Assembly: GCA_016934825.1 (NCBI GenBank)
Contig: JAFGSB010000050.1
Location: 1-34,622 of the forward strand
Origin: Candidatus Zhuqueibacterota bacterium
GTDB lineage: Bacteria > Zhuqueibacterota > Zhuqueibacteria > Residuimicrobiales > Krinioviventaceae
Direction: 5' to 3'
Length of the DNA: 34,622 nucleotides
In this document: positions 6,763 to 15,285 of the stretch, one piece after another
How the letters are laid out: every line of letters begins with the position of its first letter
Numbering within the stretch: the first letter of the stretch is position 1
The notes under the pieces: model-generated
Databases searched by the model: none
Told to the model about the DNA's origin: nothing
What the model saw: only the letters and a program-made list of their open reading frames with translations
Made by a program: the position numbers and the translations under genes

Positions 6763-8940
6763 ATGAAAATTAAAGTTTTTATATTTTTAATATTATTACT
6801 TTATTCCTGCACCCGGGCAGATGATATCATCGATCCCCTCCCGTCCGCTTTACCGGCCCCTGAATACGGAGAATTCCCATTATTCGAATCCAATACGATT
6901 GACAGCGATGTTCCCGACGGTTACCGGGTTTACGTTACCGATTTAAATAATGACTACAGACCGGACATTATCGCGTTATCAACCTACCCGTCTCAATTGG
7001 TCTGGTACCGGAATCCTGACTGGGGAAAGCACATTATAACAACCGCAACAAACCGGAACATTGACATCGCTCTATACGACATCAACGGTGACGGTCTGGT
7101 AGACCTTGCCCTGGCAAGCGACTTTGACCTGCAGGAAACAACCACAGGCGGTGTTTTGAACTGGCTCAAAAATCCGGGTCCAATAGATCAGGAATGGCCG
7201 ATCTTTAAAATCGGGGAGCAACCCACCTCGCACCGTATTCGCTGGGCGGATATAAACTGGGACGGAGAAAAAGAACTGATCAATCTGCCGATTTTGGGAC
7301 CCGGCGCCCGGGAACCCGAGTATAACTCGGGTGTGAAGTTTACATACTATACCATCCCGGACCCGCCCGACAGCGCATTGTGGGAGGGGCACATTATTGA
7401 TTCTACCCTCACGGCTGCGCACGGGATATCAGTCATCAGCAGAGGTGAGGATTTCCGGGAAGATCTGCTTACTGCAAGTTTTGAAGGCATAAATCTTTTT
7501 TCCGCATCGGGATTCGGCAATAATCTCACCTGGACGAAAAAGCTATTAACAGGCGGATTCCAGTCTGCGACAGACCGCCGCGGCTGCAGTGAAGTTGTTC
7601 AGGGGAAACTGTATTATTCAAATACTTCTTTCCTGGCAACAATTGAACCCTGGCATGGTAATCAACTGGTTGTTTATTTGCAGGAAAACGGTCAGGATAC
7701 ATTATGGAGTCGTCATGTTATCGATAACACCTTCACAGACGGTCACGCGCTGGCTTGCGCCGATCTTGATTTTGACGGTAATGACGAAATTGTTGCCGGA
7801 TATCGCGGCGGCAATACTTCTCTGTATCTGTACCGCAGTTATGACGGTAAGGGAATCAGGTGGCAGCGGACTGCTCTGGATGAAGGAAATATGGGGGCTG
7901 CGGGAGTTTATATTGAAGATATTAACCAGGATGGCCTGCCGGACATAGCCGCCATCGGCACCAAAACCCGAAATATCAAATGGTATAAAAACATCGGTCC
8001 CGGTTATAATCGACTGGAAGAATTATTCAACGGACCGGAATTGATCGTTGTGGAAAAGGGATTGCATGCGGTCAGTTTTTATACTTTTATGGGAAATTAT
8101 ATCAAAAGTATTGACACAGGTATCCATCCGCATGAAATGGTCTTATCCGCAAACGGCAGATTCGCCTATATCACCGATACCGGAACGATGCGTGATACCG
8201 ATACCGGCGAGGGCGGTGAAACCATAACCGTTATCGACCTGCAAAAAAAACAAAAAGCCGGAATCATCGGGACGGGACAATTTAGCCGTCCGCATGCCAT
8301 ACGGCTGGATGCGGAAACCGGACTGCTGGCGGTCGGTACGGAAAATCCGGGCAGGGTAATTTTTATTGACCCATACACACAGGAGATTATTAAAGATTAT
8401 GAGCTACAAGGCACAGTCCCGCATTTTTTATCGGTCAGTTCAGGGGCGGAATGGGTGTATACAAGCAACACGCAATCCGATAGTATTACGGCGATAAACA
8501 GAATGTCTGATGAAATCAGGGTGATTCCGGTCGGCAAAAACCCTCAGGGCAGCGTTCTTTTCGAGGAGGGGAATAAATTATTTGTAACCTGCAGGGATTA
8601 TATATCTGTCATCGATGTTCTAAAAGTTGAAGAGGTTGACAGGATCAACAGGGGCGCGCTGCGCATTGCTTTAACGCCGGACCGTAAACAATTGATATAC
8701 GCGTCCCGCGATAAAGGTATCGGGTTCGCCGATCCGGAAACGTACATCGAACACGCCTATATTCAGTTACCCGATCAGCCCTGTTCTCTTTCCATTTCCC
8801 GGGATGGGAAATATGCTTTTACCGCCGCCGAGCTTGAAGAATATATATATATTATCTCAATTGAACAGCAAAAAGTTATTCAGCGATTCAAAACCAGGAC
8901 CGGTTCCATGCCCGATCCGGTTATGGACATTCCTGAATAA
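6763..8940 (+). CDS. Lipoprotein with FG-GAP repeats and a beta-propeller
   Basis: 725 residues from ATG 6763, chosen because CAGGAAA lies just upstream and the resulting N-terminus is a clean lipoprotein signal ending LLYSC (Cys16). The first half carries FG-GAP/VCBS-type calcium-loop repeats: DLNNDYRPDII (60-70), DINGDGLVDLA (107-117), DINWDGEKEL (163-172), DLDFDGNDEI (about 331-340) and DINQDGLPDI (about 386-395). The second half (about 435-725) is a YVTN/cytochrome-cd1-like beta-propeller with repeated RFAYITD, EWVYTSN and KYAFTAA strands. It is probably a surface or periplasmic binding protein. Two propeller types in one chain is notable. The isomerase gene starts 49 nt downstream, so a shared carbohydrate-related role is plausible but unproven. 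Confidence 0.75.
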   Translation: MKIKVFIFLILLLYSCTRADDIIDPLPSALPAPEYGEFPLFESNTIDSDVPDGYRVYVTDLNNDYRPDIIALSTYPSQLVWYRNPDWGKHIITTATNRNIDIALYDINGDGLVDLALASDFDLQETTTGGVLNWLKNPGPIDQEWPIFKIGEQPTSHRIRWADINWDGEKELINLPILGPGAREPEYNSGVKFTYYTIPDPPDSALWEGHIIDSTLTAAHGISVISRGEDFREDLLTASFEGINLFSASGFGNNLTWTKKLLTGGFQSATDRRGCSEVVQGKLYYSNTSFLATIEPWHGNQLVVYLQENGQDTLWSRHVIDNTFTDGHALACADLDFDGNDEIVAGYRGGNTSLYLYRSYDGKGIRWQRTALDEGNMGAAGVYIEDINQDGLPDIAAIGTKTRNIKWYKNIGPGYNRLEELFNGPELIVVEKGLHAVSFYTFMGNYIKSIDTGIHPHEMVLSANGRFAYITDTGTMRDTDTGEGGETITVIDLQKKQKAGIIGTGQFSRPHAIRLDAETGLLAVGTENPGRVIFIDPYTQEIIKDYELQGTVPHFLSVSSGAEWVYTSNTQSDSITAINRMSDEIRVIPVGKNPQGSVLFEEGNKLFVTCRDYISVIDVLKVEEVDRINRGALRIALTPDRKQLIYASRDKGIGFADPETYIEHAYIQLPDQPCSLSISRDGKYAFTAAELEEYIYIISIEQQKVIQRFKTRTGSMPDPVMDIPE

Positions 8941-8989
8941 AACGGATTAACAATATTTTACTGGAAATTTTATTCAAGAGGTGTTGGTC

Positions 8990-9907
8990 ATGAAAATAAA
9001 AACGAATCGAAGAAAATTCCTTATCAGGTCATTGGCATTACCGGCTATGGCGGTCTTTGCCTCGTCGCCTCAAAAACTCAACGCGCAAAATAAAGTTAAA
9101 AGGACGGATGGGGCAAAACTAAAAATCAGTCTGAACGCCTATTCATTCAATAAACCTCTAAATGAGGGCAGTATGACCCTGGACGATCTTGTTGAATACT
9201 GCGCTGAGCAAGGCTTTGACGCCGTAGACCTGACAGGTTATTATTTTCCGAATTATCCGGAAGTACCGGCCGATGATTATATCTACCATATCAAGCGAAA
9301 GGCTTTTATAAACGGCCTGGCAATCAGCGGGACCGGTATTCGTAATGATTTTACAATCCCCGATACAGAAAAAAGAAAGGCGGATATTCAACTCATTAAA
9401 AACTGGATAAATATCGCCGTGAAAATTGGCGCGCCGGTTATCCGCATTTTTACCGGCGGAAATGTACCGGACGGTTATAGCCGGGAACAGACCGAGGAAT
9501 GGATGGTTAAAGACATTCAGGAATGCACGGAATTCGGGAAAGAACACGGGATAATGGTTGCGGTCCAGAATCACTGGGATTTTCTCAAAACCGCCGATGA
9601 AACATTAAATCTGTTAAAAAAAGTCAATTCCGATTGGTTCGGTCTGGTACTCGATATTGGCAGTTATCGGTCCGAAAATCCGTATGAGGAAATCGCCCGG
9701 ATGGCGCCGTACGCCGTTTCATGGCAGTTCAAAGAAAATATCTATGTAAACGGACAGCAAACCGAAACGGATGTCAACAAAATTGCGTCTATTCTTAAAA
9801 GTTCAGGTTACCGCGGTTATGTACCGATTGAAACACTGGGAGAAGGCGATCCCAAAATTAAAGTAAAAGCGCTGCTGGCCAAAGTACGCACCGCTCTGAT
9901 GCAATAA
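8990..9907 (+). CDS. Tat-exported sugar phosphate isomerase/epimerase-like TIM barrel
   Basis: 305 residues from ATG 8990, with an AGAGG site about 6 nt upstream of the alternative GTG/TTG codons that precede it. The N-terminus shows a twin-arginine signal (NRRKFLI at 6-12, hydrophobic stretch, then NAQ). The body is an AP-endonuclease-2/xylose-isomerase-like TIM barrel: AEQGFDAVDLTGYYFP, GAPVIRIFTGG, VAVQNHWD, LVLDIG and a final VPIETLGEGDP. Such proteins bind metal through Glu/Asp/His at the barrel mouth and isomerise or epimerise sugars; related secreted forms are common in saccharolytic marine bacteria. At the usual E-N-H motif this protein has QNH, so one ligand is altered. Probably co-transcribed with the FG-GAP lipoprotein. 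The substrate is unknown. Confidence 0.82.
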   Translation: MKIKTNRRKFLIRSLALPAMAVFASSPQKLNAQNKVKRTDGAKLKISLNAYSFNKPLNEGSMTLDDLVEYCAEQGFDAVDLTGYYFPNYPEVPADDYIYHIKRKAFINGLAISGTGIRNDFTIPDTEKRKADIQLIKNWINIAVKIGAPVIRIFTGGNVPDGYSREQTEEWMVKDIQECTEFGKEHGIMVAVQNHWDFLKTADETLNLLKKVNSDWFGLVLDIGSYRSENPYEEIARMAPYAVSWQFKENIYVNGQQTETDVNKIASILKSSGYRGYVPIETLGEGDPKIKVKALLAKVRTALMQ

Positions 9908-9994
9908 GAAACCATAGCGTTTTTACGGAAGAGAGTGCAAGGCACGGTAAATTTCGGAATTTATTCAAATATACAATTTGGAATATAGAAAAGA

Positions 9995-10414
9995 ATGGAA
10001 TGGTATAAAGACGAATACGTTATATCCGATGACAGAAACAGAGTTGACATCGGTAAAGTAGCTGAATTATTATCGGACACTTATTGGGCAGCGGACAGAC
10101 CCCCCGAACTCGTCAGTAAAAGTATCGAGAATTCAATGTGCTTTTCCATTTTTTCCCACAATAAACAAATCGGTTTTGGCCGTGTTGTGACCGATTATGC
10201 GGTGTTTGCATGGATTGCGGATATTATAATCCATCCCGATCACCGGGGTAAGGGGCTGGGAAAATTTTTAATGTCAATCATCGTGGAGCATCCCAATATT
10301 CCAAAATCATTGCAGTTACTCAAAACAAAAGATGCTCACAGCTTGTATGAAAAATTCGGTTTCCGAATTGATGAATGTATGGAAAAACGGGAAATAAATT
10401 CATCACAATTATAA
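9995..10414 (+). CDS. GNAT-family N-acetyltransferase
   Basis: 139 residues, typical for a single GNAT domain. The acetyl-CoA pyrophosphate-binding motif A is intact (HPDHRGKGLGKFL at 80-92), preceded by beta-strand 4 (WIADIII), and the C-terminal YEKFGF signature (118-123) is present. It transfers an acetyl group from acetyl-CoA to an amine; the substrate cannot be read from sequence. Start ATG 9995 has an A/G-rich stretch (AGAAAAG) as a weak ribosome-binding site. It lies 87 nt after the isomerase and 316 nt before the methyltransferase fusion, so it is probably its own transcription unit. Confidence 0.88.
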   Translation: MEWYKDEYVISDDRNRVDIGKVAELLSDTYWAADRPPELVSKSIENSMCFSIFSHNKQIGFGRVVTDYAVFAWIADIIIHPDHRGKGLGKFLMSIIVEHPNIPKSLQLLKTKDAHSLYEKFGFRIDECMEKREINSSQL

Positions 10415-10730
10415 AATACTATTGTCCGGTTCACCCCGGATATATTCTCCCGATAATCAAAATAAGGTAAAACATGTTTTTTTTTAGATCAGGTTTGTTT
10501 TCAAAAGATTGATCTGAATTAAAAAATTGTCATTTGGGAATTTAGAGGACATTGACAGAGTCAGGGATACATTTCATTAACAATCTAAAAAAAACATTGT
10601 ATTTGAATAACTAATTATTTATATTTGCCGAATTTTTTTTTTAAACATTATGTTTTTAAAATAAAGTTTTAATCAGTCGACGGTAAATGACCGCCTTATA
10701 AATTAACCTATTTGTTTATGGGTATAAAAA
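10415..10730. other. Gene-free 316-bp AT-rich region
   Basis: No convincing ORF. It holds one copy of the TGTCCGGTT-type repeat at 10433 and a TTGACA hexamer at 10552-10557 without a good -10 partner. The fusion gene's promoter is expected somewhere here, but I cannot place it. Confidence 0.4.
10433..10443 (+). repeat. Solo copy of the TGTCCGGTTAA repeat (one mismatch)
   Basis: TGTCCGGTTCA, followed by CCCCGGA so that a short hairpin can form. It matches 10 of 11 bases of the terminal repeat of the MITE-like element at 16642-16812. It lies 19 bp after the GNAT stop codon. Confidence 0.45.
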
Positions 10731-12653
10731 ATGAAAAAAAGTAATGGTAAACACTCTAACCATAACCCCAAAAAGAAAAATCTGATTGAGGTGTTGGGCC
10801 CGGTAGAGGATTTGGAAAGTTATGTAAAAGCGGATTGGTGGAAACATCTGTTCAACGCGAATTATTTACGAACAGACGGAGATGTGGTCAGCGATGAAAC
10901 CATCACAATTAATGAGATAGATCTGTTCTTAAAAATACTCTCACCGGAAAAAAACAGCTTCATTCTGGATTTGTGCTGTGGTCAGGGCAGGCATTCTATT
11001 GAATTGGCTAAAAGAGGATATAAAAACATCGTTGGGATGGACCGGTCTCATTACCTGATTAACAAGGCACGTTCAATTAATTTAACAGAAGGTTTTGGAA
11101 TAACATTTAAAGAGGGTGACGCTCGTAAACTACCATTTACAAACGATAAATTCGATTTTGTGTTAATATTGGGTAACAGTTTTGGTTATTTTGAAACAAT
11201 GAACGACGATGTCCGCGTTCTGAATGAAGTATTACGCGTATTAAAACCGTCCGGAAAGGTTCTCATCGACATTACAGACGGGAATTATATGATGACCAAT
11301 TATGAACCGCGAAGCTGGGAATGGATAGATAAAAGTTATTTTGTCTGCCGGGAAAGGTCTCTCTCCAAAGACTCGCAGCGGCTGATATCCCGGGAAGTAA
11401 TTACACATGTTAAAAAGGGAGTGATTGCCGACCAGTTTTACGCGGAACGGTTATATACGGATGAAAAGATCAAAAAATTGCTGAAAAAATGCAGATTTGT
11501 CGATATTGAACTGGAACAGGAGTTGTTGACCAGTTCACAAAGGAATCAGGACCTGGGTATGATGGGCAGACGCCTGATACTGGTCGGTACGGCGAATAAA
11601 GAATGGTCGATGATCAAAGAGCCGCACAAAGCCATACGTACCGTCGCGGTTTTAATGGGTGATCCGAGAAAGCAGGATAAAATAAAACCCAATGCCACTT
11701 TTGACGACGATGACATGTACACGATAAATGAATTGAAAAAAGGGCTGAGTAAAATACATAATTTTAAATTTTCATATTTTGACAACCACAATACGATGAT
11801 AAACGACCTGAGTAAAATCAAAAAAAATGATCTGGTCTTTAATCTCTGTGATGAAGGTTTTAACAATGAGCCGACAAAAGAACTGCACGTCCCGGCATTA
11901 CTGGAGGTGGCGCAGATACCGTTCACCGGGGGAACTCCGCAATGCCTGGCTTATTGTTATGATAAATCTCTGGTCCGTGGTATCGCGGAAGAAATGGACA
12001 TACCCGTACCACAGGCGTTATTTATCAAGCCGGAAGACACAAATTTCATCGAATTGACCATCTCGTTTCCGGTAATCGTCAAGCCAAACTTTGGAGATTC
12101 CAGTTACGGTATAACCCAGGACAGTGTTTGTTATAATATTGAAAGCCTGGAAAACGCGATCAATATAATCAGGGAAAAATTCGGATATCAGCAGCCTATA
12201 CTGGTTGAGGAATTCCTCACCGGAAAGGATATCAGCGTCGGCATTATCGGAAATCCGCCCAACTCTTATTTAACCTTACCCATCATCGAGGAAGATTATT
12301 CCGAACTGCCCGAAGGGCTGCCCAAGATTTGCGGTTATGAAGCAAAATGGGACCCCGCTTCACCTTACTGGAAGATCAAATCCATCCCCGCGAAACTGGC
12401 CCCGGATAGGGAACGGTTTTTAATTGCAAGTTGTATCAAACTCTTTGAAAGACTGGGTTGTCGTGATTACGCGAGATTTGACTGGCGTCTGGATAATAAT
12501 CGTACACCGAGACTGCTGGAAGCGAACCCGAATCCCGGATGGTGCTGGGACGGACACCTTGCCAAAATGGCAAAAATCGCCGGTATTTCATATTCGGGAA
12601 TGCTGCAAAAAATTATCGAAGCCGCCATGGATAGAGTTACACCGGTGGGTTAA
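10731..12653 (+). CDS. SAM methyltransferase/ATP-grasp ligase fusion
   Basis: 640-residue cytoplasmic protein joining two enzymes. Residues about 36-288 are a class I SAM-dependent methyltransferase with motif I ILDLCCGQGRHS (78-89), acidic loop VGMDRS, post-I EGDARKLPF (128-136) and LRVLKPSGKVLID (168-180). Residues about 300-640 are an ATP-grasp domain of the D-Ala-D-Ala ligase type: VIVKPNFGDSSYG (448-460, phosphate-binding loop), LVEEFLTGKDISVG (491-504), ARFDWRLD (581-588) and LLEANPNPGW (595-604), which supplies Mg/ATP ligands. The ATP-grasp half would form an amide or peptide bond through an acyl-phosphate, and the methyltransferase half would modify the same or a related molecule. The true cell-wall Ddl is normally unfused and about 300-360 residues, so this is unlikely to be the housekeeping enzyme. 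The substrate is unknown. Confidence 0.85.
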   Translation: MKKSNGKHSNHNPKKKNLIEVLGPVEDLESYVKADWWKHLFNANYLRTDGDVVSDETITINEIDLFLKILSPEKNSFILDLCCGQGRHSIELAKRGYKNIVGMDRSHYLINKARSINLTEGFGITFKEGDARKLPFTNDKFDFVLILGNSFGYFETMNDDVRVLNEVLRVLKPSGKVLIDITDGNYMMTNYEPRSWEWIDKSYFVCRERSLSKDSQRLISREVITHVKKGVIADQFYAERLYTDEKIKKLLKKCRFVDIELEQELLTSSQRNQDLGMMGRRLILVGTANKEWSMIKEPHKAIRTVAVLMGDPRKQDKIKPNATFDDDDMYTINELKKGLSKIHNFKFSYFDNHNTMINDLSKIKKNDLVFNLCDEGFNNEPTKELHVPALLEVAQIPFTGGTPQCLAYCYDKSLVRGIAEEMDIPVPQALFIKPEDTNFIELTISFPVIVKPNFGDSSYGITQDSVCYNIESLENAINIIREKFGYQQPILVEEFLTGKDISVGIIGNPPNSYLTLPIIEEDYSELPEGLPKICGYEAKWDPASPYWKIKSIPAKLAPDRERFLIASCIKLFERLGCRDYARFDWRLDNNRTPRLLEANPNPGWCWDGHLAKMAKIAGISYSGMLQKIIEAAMDRVTPVG

Positions 12654-12695
12654 TATTATATTATTTTGATATTATTCTAATCAATTCATTTTCAG

Positions 12696-12738
12696 AAAAC
12701 CGGCGCCAATTATGTATCAAACTGACGCCGGTTTTTTT
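12696..12738 (+). terminator. Intrinsic terminator after the fusion gene
   Basis: AAAACCGGCG (12696-12705) pairs with CGCCGGTTTT (12726-12735), followed by a T run to 12738. The loop is 20 nt and may hold a few extra pairs (CCA with TGA). It lies 42 nt after the stop codon. Confidence 0.75.
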
Positions 12739-12755
12739 ATATTACGATGTCTTTA

Positions 12756-12766
12756 TGTCCGGTTAA
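12756..12766 (+). repeat. Solo copy of the TGTCCGGTTAA repeat
   Basis: Exact 11-bp match to the terminal repeat of the element at 16642-16812, in the gap between the fusion gene's terminator and the glucoamylase promoter. No matching inverted copy lies within the gap. Confidence 0.5.
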
Positions 12767-12830
12767 CTCAGGATAGGCTCTTAAACTCAAAACATAAATA
12801 ATACTTTGAAAATATATAACTTTTCTTAAC

Positions 12831-12859
12831 TTGACATGGCACTAAACATTTTATAAAAT
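12831..12859 (+). promoter_or_regulatory. Sigma-70-like promoter of the glucoamylase-like gene
   Basis: Perfect -35 TTGACA (12831-12836), 17-bp spacer and -10 TAAAAT (12854-12859, 5 of 6 matches), about 70 bp upstream of the ATG at 12931. It is the best match to the general consensus that I noticed in the window. Activity is inferred. Confidence 0.6.
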
Positions 12860-12930
12860 ATTTTGAATTTTGTATAATTTCCGGTTTGTTAATATTTTAA
12901 TAATCAGTTAATAAACTAATAGCTGGAAAA

Positions 12931-14655
12931 ATGGTAAAATTTAAAATTACTCTCACCGTTGTATTCCTCACAATCACAGCGTTGTATTTAGATCTTTATT
13001 CACAACTAACAGTTTATTCTTCCACAAAAAACCGGCAATATGGTGCTGCCGGCCCTGGGGCGGAAAATAAAATTTCACCCACAGATGCGGGCAACCGTTA
13101 TTCTCAAACAAATACTTCCCGGATCAGTGCAACGACCCATGCCTTACCCAAAACGTTACTTGAAAAATTACTGATCAACAGCATAGACTTTTACCGCATT
13201 ATTAGAAATACCCGGGGTGTATATTCCGACAAACTCGAGTTTAATAACGGAGCGATAAGTGTGTGCTCCATTGCTTCAATCGGCATGGGTTTGGTCTCGC
13301 TGTGTATTGCCGACAGCCTCGGATATTCGCAGGATGCGGAAAACAATATAATTGAAACGCTTGAAGCCATGCTCGGTTATGAAAAAAGGAACGGCTTTAA
13401 CCCTGCGCGAAATATGAATAACGGATTTTTTTGTCATTTTATAGATATGAATGACGGCCACAGGATATGGGACAGTGAATATTCAAGTATCGATACGGGT
13501 ATCCTGGTCTCGGGGGCGCTGTTTTGTAAAACGTATTTTCCCGACAATAACAAAATCCGTATTTTGGCCGATTCTTTGTACCTGTCCATAGACTGGATAT
13601 CCGCTATTGCCGATCCCGTCACCGGTGATCTCTATATGACTTTTAACGAATCCGGGACAGGAGAAGCAAAGACAAAACCGTTCAATGAATATATGATCGT
13701 CGCCTGGCTGGCAAAAAACGATTTCAGGGATGACGGACGGGCTATAACATCGTGGAACAATTCTTACGGAAACATATCCGGACTACCGACTAAAAAGTAT
13801 GATCAATATACATTATTGACCGACAATCCGGGCAGTTTTGTATCGAGTTTCGTGATCCAGTTTCCATATTATTTATGCCACTATTTCAGAAAAAATTCAG
13901 ACTATCTTTTTTATCTGGAAAGTGCAATGTCGGCGGATAAACGGTGGTGGCGTGACAATACGGATGCCCCTGATTATATATGGGGGCTGGGAGCGGGCGA
14001 AGTCCCCGGCGGCGGCTATCATGCGGATAGAATTAACGACAATCCGAATTTGATCTGCTCACCGCATATAATTGCGGGATTCATTCCGGTCGATACGCTT
14101 TGTTACAATAATCTGGCGCAGTTGTGGGACAACTCATCAGGCGTTTACGAGTTACCCACTACACTGGCCCCCAAAATTCTATGGAGATTCAGGTATAATA
14201 ATCCTTCACAGCAAGCCGTATTCGTTCAGGGAGTGGATTATTCCACCATGGTGTTCGGGCTGGCCGGTCACCCGTCATTGCTGGGCACAGCATTTTTTGA
14301 TGATAATACGAATTTTGAATTTCCGAAAAAGTATATTAATTCGGTAGAACCGGAAAACGATAAATCAAAAACACCCGGCCCGGCGGTTCTTTATCAAAAT
14401 TACCCGAATCCGTTTAACCCGGAAACAACAATTCCGTTTTATATTCACAAAACAATGTATGCCGAAATTTATATATATAATATAAAGGGCCAACTGATAA
14501 AAACTTTGCAAAACGGGGAATTCTCTCCCGGATTTCGCACTTTCTCCTGGGATGGAAGGGATAACAACGGAAATCCATGTGCGGGCGGAGTTTATATTTA
14601 CAAACTGGCGACCGATAATTTTATTTCCTGTAAAAAACTTTTATTGCTGAGATAA
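12931..14655 (+). CDS. Glucoamylase-like (GH144-type) secreted protein with T9SS sorting domain
   Basis: 574 residues. Residues 1-25 form a signal peptide; 70-460 resemble the PF10091 glucoamylase-like alpha/alpha-barrel, with DSEYSSIDTGILVSGALF (181-198), FNEYMIVAWLA (251-261) and late VQGVDYSTMVFG and GLAGHPSLLGT segments. Characterised relatives include GH144 endo-beta-1,2-glucanases, though other specificities exist. Residues about 484-574 are a type A T9SS C-terminal domain (YQNYPNPFNPETTIPF, WDGRDNNGNP, final KKLLLLR), which directs export across the outer membrane and attachment or release. An AGCTGGAAAA stretch before the ATG serves as ribosome-binding site. It stands alone between a clear promoter and terminator. 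Substrate specificity is not certain. Confidence 0.78.
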   Translation: MVKFKITLTVVFLTITALYLDLYSQLTVYSSTKNRQYGAAGPGAENKISPTDAGNRYSQTNTSRISATTHALPKTLLEKLLINSIDFYRIIRNTRGVYSDKLEFNNGAISVCSIASIGMGLVSLCIADSLGYSQDAENNIIETLEAMLGYEKRNGFNPARNMNNGFFCHFIDMNDGHRIWDSEYSSIDTGILVSGALFCKTYFPDNNKIRILADSLYLSIDWISAIADPVTGDLYMTFNESGTGEAKTKPFNEYMIVAWLAKNDFRDDGRAITSWNNSYGNISGLPTKKYDQYTLLTDNPGSFVSSFVIQFPYYLCHYFRKNSDYLFYLESAMSADKRWWRDNTDAPDYIWGLGAGEVPGGGYHADRINDNPNLICSPHIIAGFIPVDTLCYNNLAQLWDNSSGVYELPTTLAPKILWRFRYNNPSQQAVFVQGVDYSTMVFGLAGHPSLLGTAFFDDNTNFEFPKKYINSVEPENDKSKTPGPAVLYQNYPNPFNPETTIPFYIHKTMYAEIYIYNIKGQLIKTLQNGEFSPGFRTFSWDGRDNNGNPCAGGVYIYKLATDNFISCKKLLLLR

Positions 14656-14696
14656 GAGAAAAATCCCTTGTCCACGATAAAGGTATTCTTCAGTCG

Positions 14697-14726
14697 AGCC
14701 TGCAAATCAAAATGCAGGCTGTTTTA
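14697..14726 (+). terminator. Intrinsic terminator after the glucoamylase-like gene
   Basis: AGCCTGCA (14697-14704) pairs perfectly with TGCAGGCT (14713-14720) across an 8-nt loop, followed by GTTTTA. It lies 41 nt past the stop codon. Confidence 0.65.
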
Positions 14727-14808
14727 TGCCACAGCATATCAAATATCGACTTTTAAATTAACAAGTTTTCTTAATTAATAAACACCCCCCTTTCATTCCC
14801 CCCTCGAG
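14711..14808 (+). repeat. Duplicated intergenic segment, copy 1
   Basis: About 98 bp that align in order with 15021-15114 at roughly 70 percent identity by eye. Shared blocks are CAGGCT, an ATATC-CG block, TTAAATT, AATAAACA, CCCCTTT-CATT and CCCCTCGAG. It includes the left half of the CTCGAG palindrome. Confidence 0.5.
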
Positions 14809-14827
14809 GGGGGACTAAGGGGGGTGT
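14782..14827. repeat. 46-bp GC-rich imperfect palindrome centred on CTCGAG
   Basis: Outer arms ACACCCCCCTT (14782-14792) and AAGGGGGGTGT (14817-14827) surround a perfect 16-bp core palindrome (14798-14813: six C, TCGA between T/A flanks, six G), separated by unpaired internal bases. It is far more GC-rich than its AT-rich surroundings, which suggests a dispersed mobile or REP-like element instead of local drift. Confidence 0.6.
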
Positions 14828-15020
14828 AAATTATTACTTCATGGTTCCCAGGCTGATCCGCTGCCCAGAAAGTGTTTATTTGTTTGGTTTCTCTCCATCC
14901 AAATCGATTTATATTTATAATGTGAACATGCCATACCTGAAATTATTCATTATGTTTTTTTATTTCTGCAGACCCGGGTATGTCCGTCTAAAATAGATAC
15001 AAAGCAAAATTGAACATAAA

Positions 15021-15114
15021 AATACAGGCTATTTAATAACACGGCTTTCCGAATATCCGCTCTTAAATTTAAAGTATACTTGATAATAAACATCCCCTTT
15101 CATTTCCCCTCGAG
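15021..15114 (+). repeat. Duplicated intergenic segment, copy 2
   Basis: Diverged copy of 14711-14808, ending at CCCCTCGAG. The right half of the palindrome is absent, so the copy looks truncated or decayed. Confidence 0.5.
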
Positions 15115-15285
15115 ATGTATTCGGAGGAGGTAAAGCCTGTAAACTTGGAAATCATTTCGGAAATATTTCCACGATAATAAAGCCCGTTTTATCAGTATTC
15201 TTCCGTACAATTTCCGGGAATGAAATTCATTTATTTTTGTTAAACTTTTTAAATTTAATCATGCATCAATTTAAGGAAATATTTT

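Larger units (their letters stand above)
14656..15285. other. Gene-free 630-bp region with repeats
   Basis: No supported coding sequence on either strand. The region contains the terminator of the preceding gene, a GC-rich palindrome (14782-14827), and a diverged duplication (14711-14808 and 15021-15114). The rest is unremarkable AT-rich DNA. Confidence 0.6.

Noticed and set aside
10731-12653. Housekeeping D-Ala-D-Ala ligase (ddl)
   Set aside because: The ATP-grasp half is fused to a methyltransferase and not next to mur or fts genes, so the symbol was not assigned.
14782-14827. Palindrome as intrinsic terminator of the glucoamylase-like gene
   Set aside because: No T run follows, and a better terminator is already present at 14697-14726.
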